Shown piece after piece: positions 9,139-22,678 of a stretch of DNA of 37,017 nt; position 1 is the stretch's first letter, and the number at the start of each line of letters is the position of its first letter. The notes under the pieces are model-generated. The model worked only from the letters and a program-made list of their open reading frames with translations, had not been told where the DNA came from and did no database searches. This DNA comes from Acidobacteriota bacterium (lineage in GTDB: Bacteria > Acidobacteriota > Thermoanaerobaculia > UBA5066), in the NCBI GenBank assembly GCA_029567505.1, contig JAKPXO010000002.1, positions 1 through 37,017 on the forward strand, read 5' to 3'. A program made the position numbers and the translations under genes.

Positions 9139-10431
9139 GTCGAGGGCGGCCATCTCGGCGACGAGGGACTCGCGCTCGGCGCGGAGGCGGGCGAGGGCCG
9201 GGCGGCGGACGAGGGCGAGGCCGAGGGCGCGCAGGGCGGCGACCGTCGCCTCCCAGCGCTCGAGGAGGAGGAGCGCGAGGTAGCCGAGGACGGGGAGCGC
9301 GAGGCCGGTGAGGAGGCCGAGCGGGAGGCCCCAGGCGAGCCCGGCCGCCGTCCCGAGCGCGATCCACGTGAGGGGGAAGAAGAGGAACGCGCCGAGGACC
9401 TTGATCGTCGCGACGATGTCGGTGTTCCCGCGGGAGAGGCGCTTCGCGAGCGGACCGACGAGGTTGTAGGCCGGGGCGTGGGCGAGGAGCCCGAGAAGGG
9501 CCGGCGGGGCGAGGAAGAGGGCGACGAGGAGCGCGGCGAGCGTGGAGGCGGCGAGCTCGGCGCGCGAGGCGCCGGAATCGAGCGCACCTGGCGCGAGGCG
9601 GGCCGCCGTGAGGATGGCGCGGAACCTCTCGAGGCGGGCGACGAGGGCCGCGAGCCGTTCCGGCGCGCGGTCGCGAAGGAGCGCGGCCCGCTCGAGGAGG
9701 AGCCGGCGGACGGCGACGCGCGCCTCGAGGCTGCCGTCCCCGGCGGGCAGGAGCGACTCGGCGAACGCGGCGAGCTCGAGCGTCGCCGCGTCGTCGGCCT
9801 GGAGCGTCGCCCCCTCCAGCGCTTCGCGGAGCCGCTCGGTCAGCGCCTTCACGGCCGTGCGCGGCGGCTCCCCCTTCTCGTCGAGCGGGATCGGCTCGAC
9901 GGTAAAGGGCTCGGCGACGTGGAGGAGGGCCGAGCTCCGGAAGAGGTCGCGCGCCTCGTAGGTGAGGCCGGCGGGGACGACGGTGACGGCGCCCTCGGCC
10001 GCGGCGCCGAGGGCGATCCGTGCCGCGCCCGACTTGAGCGGCATCAGGCGCGGCTCGTCGTGCGAGACCCCCTCGGGGAAGAGGGCGAGGACCCCGCCCC
10101 GCTTCAGCATCTCGCGCGCCTTCGCGAAGGTCTCGCGGTTGCGCCGCACGTCGGCGTCGGCGTCCTGCGGCCTGTAGACGGGAATCGAGTCGAACGCCCT
10201 CACGAAGAGCGAGACGAACGGCATCGTGAAGAGCGGCGACTTCGCGAGGAACGAGACGGGGCGGGGCGAGAGGCAGAGGAGGAGGAGCGGGTCCATGAGG
10301 CCGTTCGGGTGGTTCAGGACGAGGATCGTGGGCCCCGCGGCCGGGACCCGGTCGAGGCCGGCCGCCTCGACGTTCCGGTAGAAGACGCGCAGGACGAGGC
10401 GCGAGACGGCGGTCGCGAGGGTGCGGATCAC
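9121..10431 (-). CDS. PlsC-like glycerophosphate/lysophospholipid acyltransferase with C-terminal membrane region
   Basis: NHPNGLMDPLLLL, ALFPEGVSHDEP, VVPAGLTY. GTG at 10431 overlaps the upstream stop by 4 bp (GTGA). The listed start at 10620 gives a low-complexity Arg/Pro N-terminus and is rejected. Confidence 0.85.
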   Translation of the reverse strand: MIRTLATAVSRLVLRVFYRNVEAAGLDRVPAAGPTILVLNHPNGLMDPLLLLCLSPRPVSFLAKSPLFTMPFVSLFVRAFDSIPVYRPQDADADVRRNRETFAKAREMLKRGGVLALFPEGVSHDEPRLMPLKSGAARIALGAAAEGAVTVVPAGLTYEARDLFRSSALLHVAEPFTVEPIPLDEKGEPPRTAVKALTERLREALEGATLQADDAATLELAAFAESLLPAGDGSLEARVAVRRLLLERAALLRDRAPERLAALVARLERFRAILTAARLAPGALDSGASRAELAASTLAALLVALFLAPPALLGLLAHAPAYNLVGPLAKRLSRGNTDIVATIKVLGAFLFFPLTWIALGTAAGLAWGLPLGLLTGLALPVLGYLALLLLERWEATVAALRALGLALVRRPALARLRAERESLVAEMAALDAECRV

Positions 10432-11684
10432 GCGCGCCGCCCCGTGAGCGCGCCCCAGGTCCAGATCGCGCCCCCCACGAGGAACGCGGCCGGGACGAGG
10501 AGGACGGCGTTGGCGAGCGTGGACGCGTCGGAGACGGCGCCGAGGAGCGGAGGGGACGGGACGTCGCCGAGGACGTGGATCGTGAAGTTGCACGCCGCGA
10601 CCGCCGCCGCCCGCTGCCACGGGAGGACGTCGTTGACGATCGCGGAGTTGATCGGCCCCGTGGAGGCGAAGACGAGGAGCTGCGCGACGACGAGGGCCGG
10701 GAAGTAGACGCCCGGCGCCGCGGCCGTGAGCGCGACGACGGCGAACGGGACGGCGAGGAGCGTGGCGACGCCGGAGACCCAGAGGTAGGCCTCCTTCGTC
10801 CTCTTCAGGAGGGCGTCGCCGAGGAAGCCTCCGGCGAACGTGCCGACGAAGCCGGTGACGACGACGACGAGGCCGAACCGGATGGTGGCCGTCTCCTTCG
10901 GCACGCCCCGCACCCGCTCGAGGAACGCGGGCATCCAGAACGCCATCGCGCCGAGGCCGAACGTGTAGGCGGCGTAGCCGAGGACGGCGAGCCGGAAGGG
11001 ACGGTTCTTCGCGAGGGCGAGGTAGGAGGACCAGCCGGAGTCCTTCGGCGTCCCCGGGGGCGGCGCCTCGGCGGCGTCCGTCACGCCACGTGGCGGGTCG
11101 GGGAGCGTCAGCGCGAGGAGGGCGAGGAGGAGCCCGGGGAGGCCGGCGACGTAGAACGCGGCGCGCCAGCCGAGGTGCGTGTCGGCGAGGCCGCCGACGA
11201 CGTAGCCGAGCGCGGAGCCGATCGGGATCGCGCAGAAGAAGATCGCGTAGACGCGCCCCCGCTTCTCCCTCGGGAAATAGTCGGCGAGGAGGCTCGGGGC
11301 GATCGTGCCGTAGGCCGCCTCGCCGATGCCGACGGCCGCCCGCGCCGCGAAGAGCGACGCGAAGCTCCGAGCGAGACCCGCGGCCGCCGTGGCGAGGCTC
11401 CAGACGAAGACGCCGAGCGCGAGGAGGCGCGGGCGGGAGCCGCGGTCGCCGAGGACGCCGAAGAACGGCGAGGCGACCATGTAGACGACGATGAAGCCGG
11501 TCATCAGCGCGCCGGCCTGCGTGTCGGTCAGCCGCAGCTCGGAATTCCGCAGGCTCTCGACGAGCGAGGCGACGACGAACCGGTCGAGGTAGTTGAAGAG
11601 GTTGACGAGCGTGAGGATGGCGAGGCCCCGCGCCGCGAGGCGGGCGGTCACGGCGCCGGGGGCGTCCGGAGGGGTCGGGCTCAT
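10428..11684 (-). CDS. MFS transporter, spinster-like
   Basis: NLFNYLDRFVVASL...GALMTGFIVVYMVASPFFGVLGDRGSRPRLLALG...ARAAVGIGEAAYGTIAPSLLADYFPREKRGR; multiple TM helices. Confidence 0.88.
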   Translation of the reverse strand: MSPTPPDAPGAVTARLAARGLAILTLVNLFNYLDRFVVASLVESLRNSELRLTDTQAGALMTGFIVVYMVASPFFGVLGDRGSRPRLLALGVFVWSLATAAAGLARSFASLFAARAAVGIGEAAYGTIAPSLLADYFPREKRGRVYAIFFCAIPIGSALGYVVGGLADTHLGWRAAFYVAGLPGLLLALLALTLPDPPRGVTDAAEAPPPGTPKDSGWSSYLALAKNRPFRLAVLGYAAYTFGLGAMAFWMPAFLERVRGVPKETATIRFGLVVVVTGFVGTFAGGFLGDALLKRTKEAYLWVSGVATLLAVPFAVVALTAAAPGVYFPALVVAQLLVFASTGPINSAIVNDVLPWQRAAAVAACNFTIHVLGDVPSPPLLGAVSDASTLANAVLLVPAAFLVGGAIWTWGALTGRRA

Positions 11685-11725
11685 GCGGGGCGGCGACGTT
11701 TTACACGATCCCGGCGCGCGATGCT

Positions 11726-11751
11726 CTTCCGCGCGGGACGGGGCGCGGAAG
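11726..11751. repeat. Perfect 9-bp inverted repeat CTTCCGCGC-N8-GCGCGGAAG in a divergent intergenic region
   Basis: Direct reading: arms 11726-11734 and 11743-11751, between divergent genes starting at 11684 (-) and 11771 (+). Confidence 0.7.
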
Positions 11752-11770
11752 GGGTGAGACGATCGGCGCG

Positions 11771-12943
11771 GTGGACGCGGACGTCGTCGTCGTCGGCGCC
11801 GGGGTGGTCGGTCTCGCCACTGCGGCGGAGCTCTCTCGCGCGGGGCTCTCGGTCGTGGTGGCCGAGCGCCACCCGGGACCGGGGCGCGAGACGAGCTCCC
11901 GCAACAGCCAGGTCCTCCACGCGGGGCTCTACTACCCGCCCGGGTCGCGGAAGGCGCGGCTCTGCGTCGCCGGGAACCGGAACCTCGCGGCCTTCTGCGA
12001 GGCGCACGGCGTCCCGTTCCGGCGGACGGGGAAGTGGCTCCTCGCGCTCGAGGACGGGGAGGAGGAGCGCCTCGCCCAGATCGTCACCGCGGGGAGGGAG
12101 AACGGCGCTCTCCTCGAGGAGGTTTCTCTCTCTCGCTTCCGCGAGGAGGAGCCTCACGTCCGCGCGACGGCGGCCGTCCTCTCGCCCTCGACCGGGATCC
12201 TCGACGTCCACGGCCTGTTCCGCGTGTTCCGGGCGGTCGCGGAGGAGAACGGCGCGCTCTTCGCGTTCCGCCACGTGCTGAAGGCGGCCGCGCCGGCGCG
12301 CGGCGGGTACGAGCTCGTCTTCGTCGACCCGTCGGGCGAGGAGGTCCGCCTCTCGACGCCGCGCGTCGTCAACGCCGCCGGACTCGACGCCGACGTCGTC
12401 GCCGCGATGCCCGGGCTCGACGTCGATGCCGCGGGCTACCGCCAGACCTGGACGAAGGGGAGCTACTTCCGCGTCCGATCCTCCCGCCGCCATCTCGCGC
12501 GCCGCCTCCTCTACCCGGTGATGCCGCACGGCTACGGAAGCGTCCTCGGCATCCACCTGACCGTCGACCTCGACGGGGAGCTGAAGCTCGGACCCGACGT
12601 CGAGCCGCTCGAGGAGCGCCGCGCGGACTATGCGGTCGACGAATCGCGGCGCGGGGCCTTCCTCGCCGCGGCGCGCCGCTACCTCCCCGCGCTCGTCGCG
12701 GACGACCTCTCACCCGACCAGTCCGGCATCCGCGCGCGCCTCGAGGTGATCGGCGCGCCGTTCCGCGACTTCGTCGTCGCCGAGGAGTCGGAGCGGGGGC
12801 TGCCGGGATGGGTGAACCTCGTCGGCATCGAGTCGCCCGGGCTCACCTGCTGTCTCGAGCTCGCACGCCAGGTGCGGGAGCTCCTGGTCCCGGCTTCGGG
12901 AGGCCGCGCGGTCGCGGCCAGGTCGGCGGCCTCCCGGTCGTGA
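11771..12943 (+). CDS. lhgO: FAD-dependent L-2-hydroxyglutarate oxidase/dehydrogenase-like protein
   Basis: DVVVVGAGVVGLATAAELSRAG, RNSQVLHAGLYYPPGSRKARLCVAGNR, LGIHLTVDLDG; GTG start. Confidence 0.85.
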   Translation: MDADVVVVGAGVVGLATAAELSRAGLSVVVAERHPGPGRETSSRNSQVLHAGLYYPPGSRKARLCVAGNRNLAAFCEAHGVPFRRTGKWLLALEDGEEERLAQIVTAGRENGALLEEVSLSRFREEEPHVRATAAVLSPSTGILDVHGLFRVFRAVAEENGALFAFRHVLKAAAPARGGYELVFVDPSGEEVRLSTPRVVNAAGLDADVVAAMPGLDVDAAGYRQTWTKGSYFRVRSSRRHLARRLLYPVMPHGYGSVLGIHLTVDLDGELKLGPDVEPLEERRADYAVDESRRGAFLAAARRYLPALVADDLSPDQSGIRARLEVIGAPFRDFVVAEESERGLPGWVNLVGIESPGLTCCLELARQVRELLVPASGGRAVAARSAASRS

Positions 12944-12952
12944 AGGCGGCGA

Positions 12953-12975
12953 GGCGCCGCCCGCCGGGCGGCGCC
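12953..12975. terminator. Perfect 11-1-11 palindrome between convergent genes, candidate bidirectional terminator
   Basis: GGCGCCGCCCG-C-CGGGCGGCGCC between stops at 12943 (+) and 12980 (-). No T-tract. Confidence 0.55.
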
Positions 12976-12979
12976 GGGC

Positions 12980-13414
12980 TCACTCCTTCGGCTCGATCGG
13001 CGAGAGGATGACCGTCTTCTCCCCCTCGCGTCCCGGGATGGTCTGGAGCGGCGCCGTCACGGAGGTCCGCTCGCCGACCGGCGGCCGAACGGGCGGCGGC
13101 GCCGGAGCGAACGGCTCGGGGACCGGCGGCGGAGCCGTGACGACGGGCGCCGGGGGAGGAGCGGCGTGCGCCTGCGGCGGAGGCGTCGGGATCGGGACCG
13201 TCGAGGGGGAGGCGAGCCGGTCGGGGACCGGCATCGGCTGGGAGCCGGACGTCTCGAGCCGCTTGCTCCCGCGCATCAGCCGGAGGGTCTTGAACCGGTC
13301 CTCGTCCAGGAGCCCGTTCATCGGGTACTCCTGGCGCGACGCGAGGATCTCGACGGCGTCGAGAGGGGAGAGGCCGAGCTCCTGGGCGGCGTCGCCGATC
13401 CACTTCACGGTCAT
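12980..13414 (-). CDS. Uncharacterised protein: short N-terminal helical domain, Pro/Ala-rich linker, short C-terminal tail
   Basis: ATG preceded by GGAGGCTGCC, 12 bp downstream of the coiled-coil gene. N-term MTVKWIGDAAQELGLSPLDAVEILASRQEYPMNGLLDEDRFKTLR, then PTPPPQAHAAPPPAPVVTAPPPVPEP. Confidence 0.7.
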   Translation of the reverse strand: MTVKWIGDAAQELGLSPLDAVEILASRQEYPMNGLLDEDRFKTLRLMRGSKRLETSGSQPMPVPDRLASPSTVPIPTPPPQAHAAPPPAPVVTAPPPVPEPFAPAPPPVRPPVGERTSVTAPLQTIPGREGEKTVILSPIEPKE

Positions 13415-13426
13415 GGCAGCCTCCGG

Positions 13427-14353
13427 TCAGATGCCGCGGGCGTCGCCGCGGGGAAAGACCGCCGAAGCGATCTCGGGCTCGAGGAAGACTCCGGTCAGCT
13501 CGCACGGGACGCCGGCCGCTGCGGCGCCCTTCCGCAGCCCGTCCTCGACGGCGAGGAAGAGGTCGAGCGCGACCTCGTCGGCGGGGCGGGAGCCGGCCGG
13601 CTGCTCGTAGACGACGACGCCGTCCGACCGGCGCGGCCGCGGCACTCCGGGGCCGATCTTCTCGACGACCGACGCGTACGACGCGTACAGGAGAAGGGCC
13701 GAGAGGTCGTGCGGCCCGGAGACGTCGGCTTCGTCGGGGAGGCCGACCGCGACGACGGCGGTCGGCTCGCCCTCCTCGAGAGTCGAGTAGACGACGGTCG
13801 CCTTGAAGACCCCATCGGGCACGGGAGGCGGCGCGACGAGCGGGCCGATCCGCGCCATCAGGTCCTGCCGCTCCTTCATCAGCGCCTTGCGGGCCGCGTC
13901 GGGGATCGGCGTCCCGGTGTCTTTCAGGAACGCCTCGATCTGGAAGAAGTTGTCCATCATCCGGCCGGTGTCGGCCTCGGCGAGGAGGCGCGTGCGCTCC
14001 CCTTCGAACGTGCCGCGGAGCTGACGGAACTCCTCCGCGATCCGGAAACCGTCGGCACGGTCGTGCGCGAGCCCCGACCGGACCGCGTCGACCTTGCGCT
14101 CGTGTGTGTCCCGGTCGTGCGCCTCGCGGCGGGCCTCCAGGTCGAGGAGGAGCTCCTCCGTCCGGGCCACGTCCTCGGCGAGCCGACGGAGCTCCTCCTC
14201 CAGCATTCCGATCTCGTCCCGTTTGCGCCGCGCCTCCGCGCCGAGCTCCTCGATGCGGAGCCGGTGGGACTGCGCTTCCTGGCGAACCGTCGCGAGGGCG
14301 GAGCGCCGGTCGGCGTCGATCCGGAGAAAGTCCTTCAGGAGGCCCATCGCCAT
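13427..14353 (-). CDS. Uncharacterised coiled-coil protein with C-terminal globular domain
   Basis: Heptad-rich N-terminal half (RLRIEELGAEARRKRDEIGMLEEELRRLAEDVARTEELLLDLEARREA), then a non-repetitive C-terminal half. AAGGAG is better spaced for the ATG at 14347 (6 nt) than for the listed ATG at 14353 (0 nt). Confidence 0.75.
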   Translation of the reverse strand: MAMGLLKDFLRIDADRRSALATVRQEAQSHRLRIEELGAEARRKRDEIGMLEEELRRLAEDVARTEELLLDLEARREAHDRDTHERKVDAVRSGLAHDRADGFRIAEEFRQLRGTFEGERTRLLAEADTGRMMDNFFQIEAFLKDTGTPIPDAARKALMKERQDLMARIGPLVAPPPVPDGVFKATVVYSTLEEGEPTAVVAVGLPDEADVSGPHDLSALLLYASYASVVEKIGPGVPRPRRSDGVVVYEQPAGSRPADEVALDLFLAVEDGLRKGAAAAGVPCELTGVFLEPEIASAVFPRGDARGI

Positions 14354-14481
14354 CTCCTTGAGTCGGGAGTCCCGGGGAGTCCGGGAAGTCTATACCGGGG
14401 CGCGGGCGGGACTCGACCGGGAAGCCGCCGGGACGCGCCCTTCGGGCGCTCGCCTACACTTCCCGCCCGACGGAGGACGCC

Positions 14482-14877
14482 ATGGACGGCAAGCCGCTCG
14501 GAGAGGCCGAGATCATCGCCCGCAAGCTCGAGAGGGCCGGCGTCGACGTCGCCCGCCGGCACGTCTTCCTCTGCGCGGATCGCGAGAACCCGAAGTGCGC
14601 CGACGCGGAACGCGCGATGGCCGCGTGGACGCACCTGAAGGACGGCCTCAAGCGACGGGGCCTCTCGGAGAGGGGAGGCGTCCTACGGACCCGGGTCGGC
14701 TGCCTTCGGGTCTGCGAGAGGGGGCCGATCGCCGTCATCTACCCCGAGGGGATCTGGTACCGGGCCTGCGATCCGCCGGTCCTCGACAGGATCATGGACG
14801 AGCATCTCGTTGGCGGGAGACCCGTGGAGGAGTTCGTCATCGCCCGACACTCTCTGCCGGGCGGCGACGGAGACTGA
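14482..14877 (+). CDS. Thioredoxin-like (2Fe-2S) ferredoxin
   Basis: HVFLCADRENPKC...VGCLRVCERGPIAVIYPEGIWY gives C-x7-C...C-x3-C of the TRX-like ferredoxin family; GGAGG upstream of the ATG. Confidence 0.82.
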   Translation: MDGKPLGEAEIIARKLERAGVDVARRHVFLCADRENPKCADAERAMAAWTHLKDGLKRRGLSERGGVLRTRVGCLRVCERGPIAVIYPEGIWYRACDPPVLDRIMDEHLVGGRPVEEFVIARHSLPGGDGD

Positions 14878-14890
14878 CGGACGAAGGCGA

Positions 14891-15481
14891 TCACGCCCCG
14901 GAGTGGACGGCGACCGGCGAGGTCGGCGCGCCCGCGATCGCGCGCGCCTCGACGTCGAGGAGCTCCTCGAGCCGGGCCGCCGTCGCCTCCCTTCCGGCGT
15001 GTCGCTCGGCGAGCTCGAGGTACGCCGGCCCGTGCCGCTCCTCGGCGGCCGCGAGCTCGACGTAGAGCTTCGCGAGGCGCGGCTCCGCGGCGAGCCGCGG
15101 CACGAGCGCGAGGAACCTCTCGTGGCTCCGGGCCTCGACGAGGGCGCCGCAGAGGAGGAGGTCGAGCCCCTGCTCCGGCTCGCGCCCGGCGCGTCCGGCG
15201 GCCCGCAGCACCGAGACGTAGGCGTTCGCGCGGCGCGTGCCGACTCTCGCGCCGAGTCGCCGCGCCTCCCGCATCGCCTTCCGGAAGTGGCGCAGCTCCT
15301 CCGCGGCGAGGGCCGAGAGGCGGTCGACGAGCAGCGGGTCGCCGGGGTAGCGCCCGACGAGGGCGAGGGCGAAGACGGCGGCCTGAAGCTCGCACGCCGC
15401 GTGGTCGGCGACGAGCTCGGGAAGGCGGGCCGCGGCCCTCTCCGCCCAGGACCCGGGAGTCTTCGTGCGGAGCGGGATCAC
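14891..15481 (-). CDS. miaE: MiaE-like tRNA-(ms2io6A)-hydroxylase
   Basis: Diiron ferritin-like pattern DHAACELQA, AAEELRHF, EARSHERF, AAAEERHGPAYLELAE. Confidence 0.82.
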   Translation of the reverse strand: MIPLRTKTPGSWAERAAARLPELVADHAACELQAAVFALALVGRYPGDPLLVDRLSALAAEELRHFRKAMREARRLGARVGTRRANAYVSVLRAAGRAGREPEQGLDLLLCGALVEARSHERFLALVPRLAAEPRLAKLYVELAAAEERHGPAYLELAERHAGREATAARLEELLDVEARAIAGAPTSPVAVHSGA

Positions 15482-16445
15482 GACTCGATCTTCGCAGGCG
15501 CCGGGCGAGAGGCCTCGCGCGCCCCGCGCATCCAGGCGGAGGCGGCTCCGAGGTGGGCCGTTCGCGATGCGATCCGGAGGAGGACGACGACCTGCTGCCC
15601 GGCGACGAGGGTCGCGAGGAGGCGGAGGTCGCCGCCGCCCAGGGACGGCGCGAAGAGGAGCCAGAGGGCGAGCGGGAGGAGCGCCGTCGCGCCGAAGGCG
15701 ACCTCGAGGAGGAGCGCCTTCACGGGGCGGCCGAGGACGAAGCCGAGCCCCGCGCCCAGGGCGGCGAGAGGGTTCACGGAGCGCGAGAGGCCGAGCGCGG
15801 CGCGCGACTGCGCGACGACGGCCCGGATCGCGCCGGCCGCGAGGAGGAAGGCGCCGAGCCGGAGGAGCGAGAGGCCGGTCCTCTCCTGGTCCCAGCGGAG
15901 GTCGGGCGAGAGCGTCGCGGCGCGCGGGAGCTCCACGAAGACCCAGAACGCGCCGAGGATCCCGGCGAGGCCGAGGAGGCCGAGGACGAGCGACGGAAGG
16001 CCGAGCCTCACCACGTCCGAGAGGAACGCGGCGAGGCTGCCGCGGTCCCTCTCCGAAGCGAAGCGGCCGGCGAAGCCGCCCGCGAGGAGGCCCGAGAGCG
16101 CGGCGTGCAGCAGGCCCGCGGTGAGAAGGCCCGCGAGGGGTCCGGAGAGGAGCGGCAGCTCCTCGAGAAGGAGCTCCCCCCGCCCGAGCGCCTCGAGGCG
16201 CGCCCTCCCGCCGAGGAGCCCGGACTCGGCACGGAGGAGGTGCGCTTCGAGGACGAGGTCCCGGCCGTTCGCGAGCGGCGCGGCCGTCGGCCGCTCGTCG
16301 AGCAGGTCGTGGAGGCGCGAGGCGAGCGGCGCGGTCACGACGAGCGCGAGCGCGGCGTTCAGCGCGAGGGCCAGGAGGAGCGCCTTCCAGGTCCGTGCAG
16401 CCGAGAGGAGTCCCCTCGCCCAGAGGACGGGGAGCGCATCGCCCT

Positions 16446-16449
<4 letters not shown>
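15478..16449 (-). CDS. Uncharacterised multi-pass membrane protein
   Basis: Several hydrophobic segments; start and stop overlap its neighbours by 4 bp on both sides. Confidence 0.72.
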
Positions 16450-22403
<5,954 letters not shown>

Positions 22404-22438
22404 AATCTTCTCGAGCCCGACGAGCGAGGAGGAGCCGA

Positions 22439-22654
22439 ATGGACATCCCGGCGAAGGTCTACATCACCTGCCCCAGCGCGGAGCTGAAGAAGCAGCCCGG
22501 GACGCTCATCGCCGTTTCGGCGAACGGCTACTACGAGGTCCACGTGCAGTTCGGGTCGAACACGCACGCGATGCTCCTCCCGATCACCGAAACGGCGCTC
22601 CTGAACGCCGAGCCGGTGCTCACGCCGCCGGCGGGCTTCGAGCTCGAACGGTAA
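22439..22654 (+). CDS. Small uncharacterised protein (71 aa)
   Basis: ATG at 22439 with GAGGAGGAG upstream; MDIPAKVYITCPSAELKKQPGTLIAVSANGYYEVHVQFGSNTHAMLLPITETALLNAEPVLTPPAGFELER. The listed ORF is over-extended upstream. Confidence 0.75.
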   Translation: MDIPAKVYITCPSAELKKQPGTLIAVSANGYYEVHVQFGSNTHAMLLPITETALLNAEPVLTPPAGFELER

Positions 22655-22674
22655 GCGGGGGACCCGTCCCCGCT
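22654..22674. terminator. 7-bp hairpin between convergent genes, candidate bidirectional terminator
   Basis: AGCGGGG-GACCCGT-CCCCGCT between stops at 22654 (+) and 22679 (-). Confidence 0.5.
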
Positions 22675-22678
22675 CGGG

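Noticed and set aside
9109-10707. 532-aa plus-strand ORF
   Set aside because: Antisense to the acyltransferase; E/G/R-rich low complexity.
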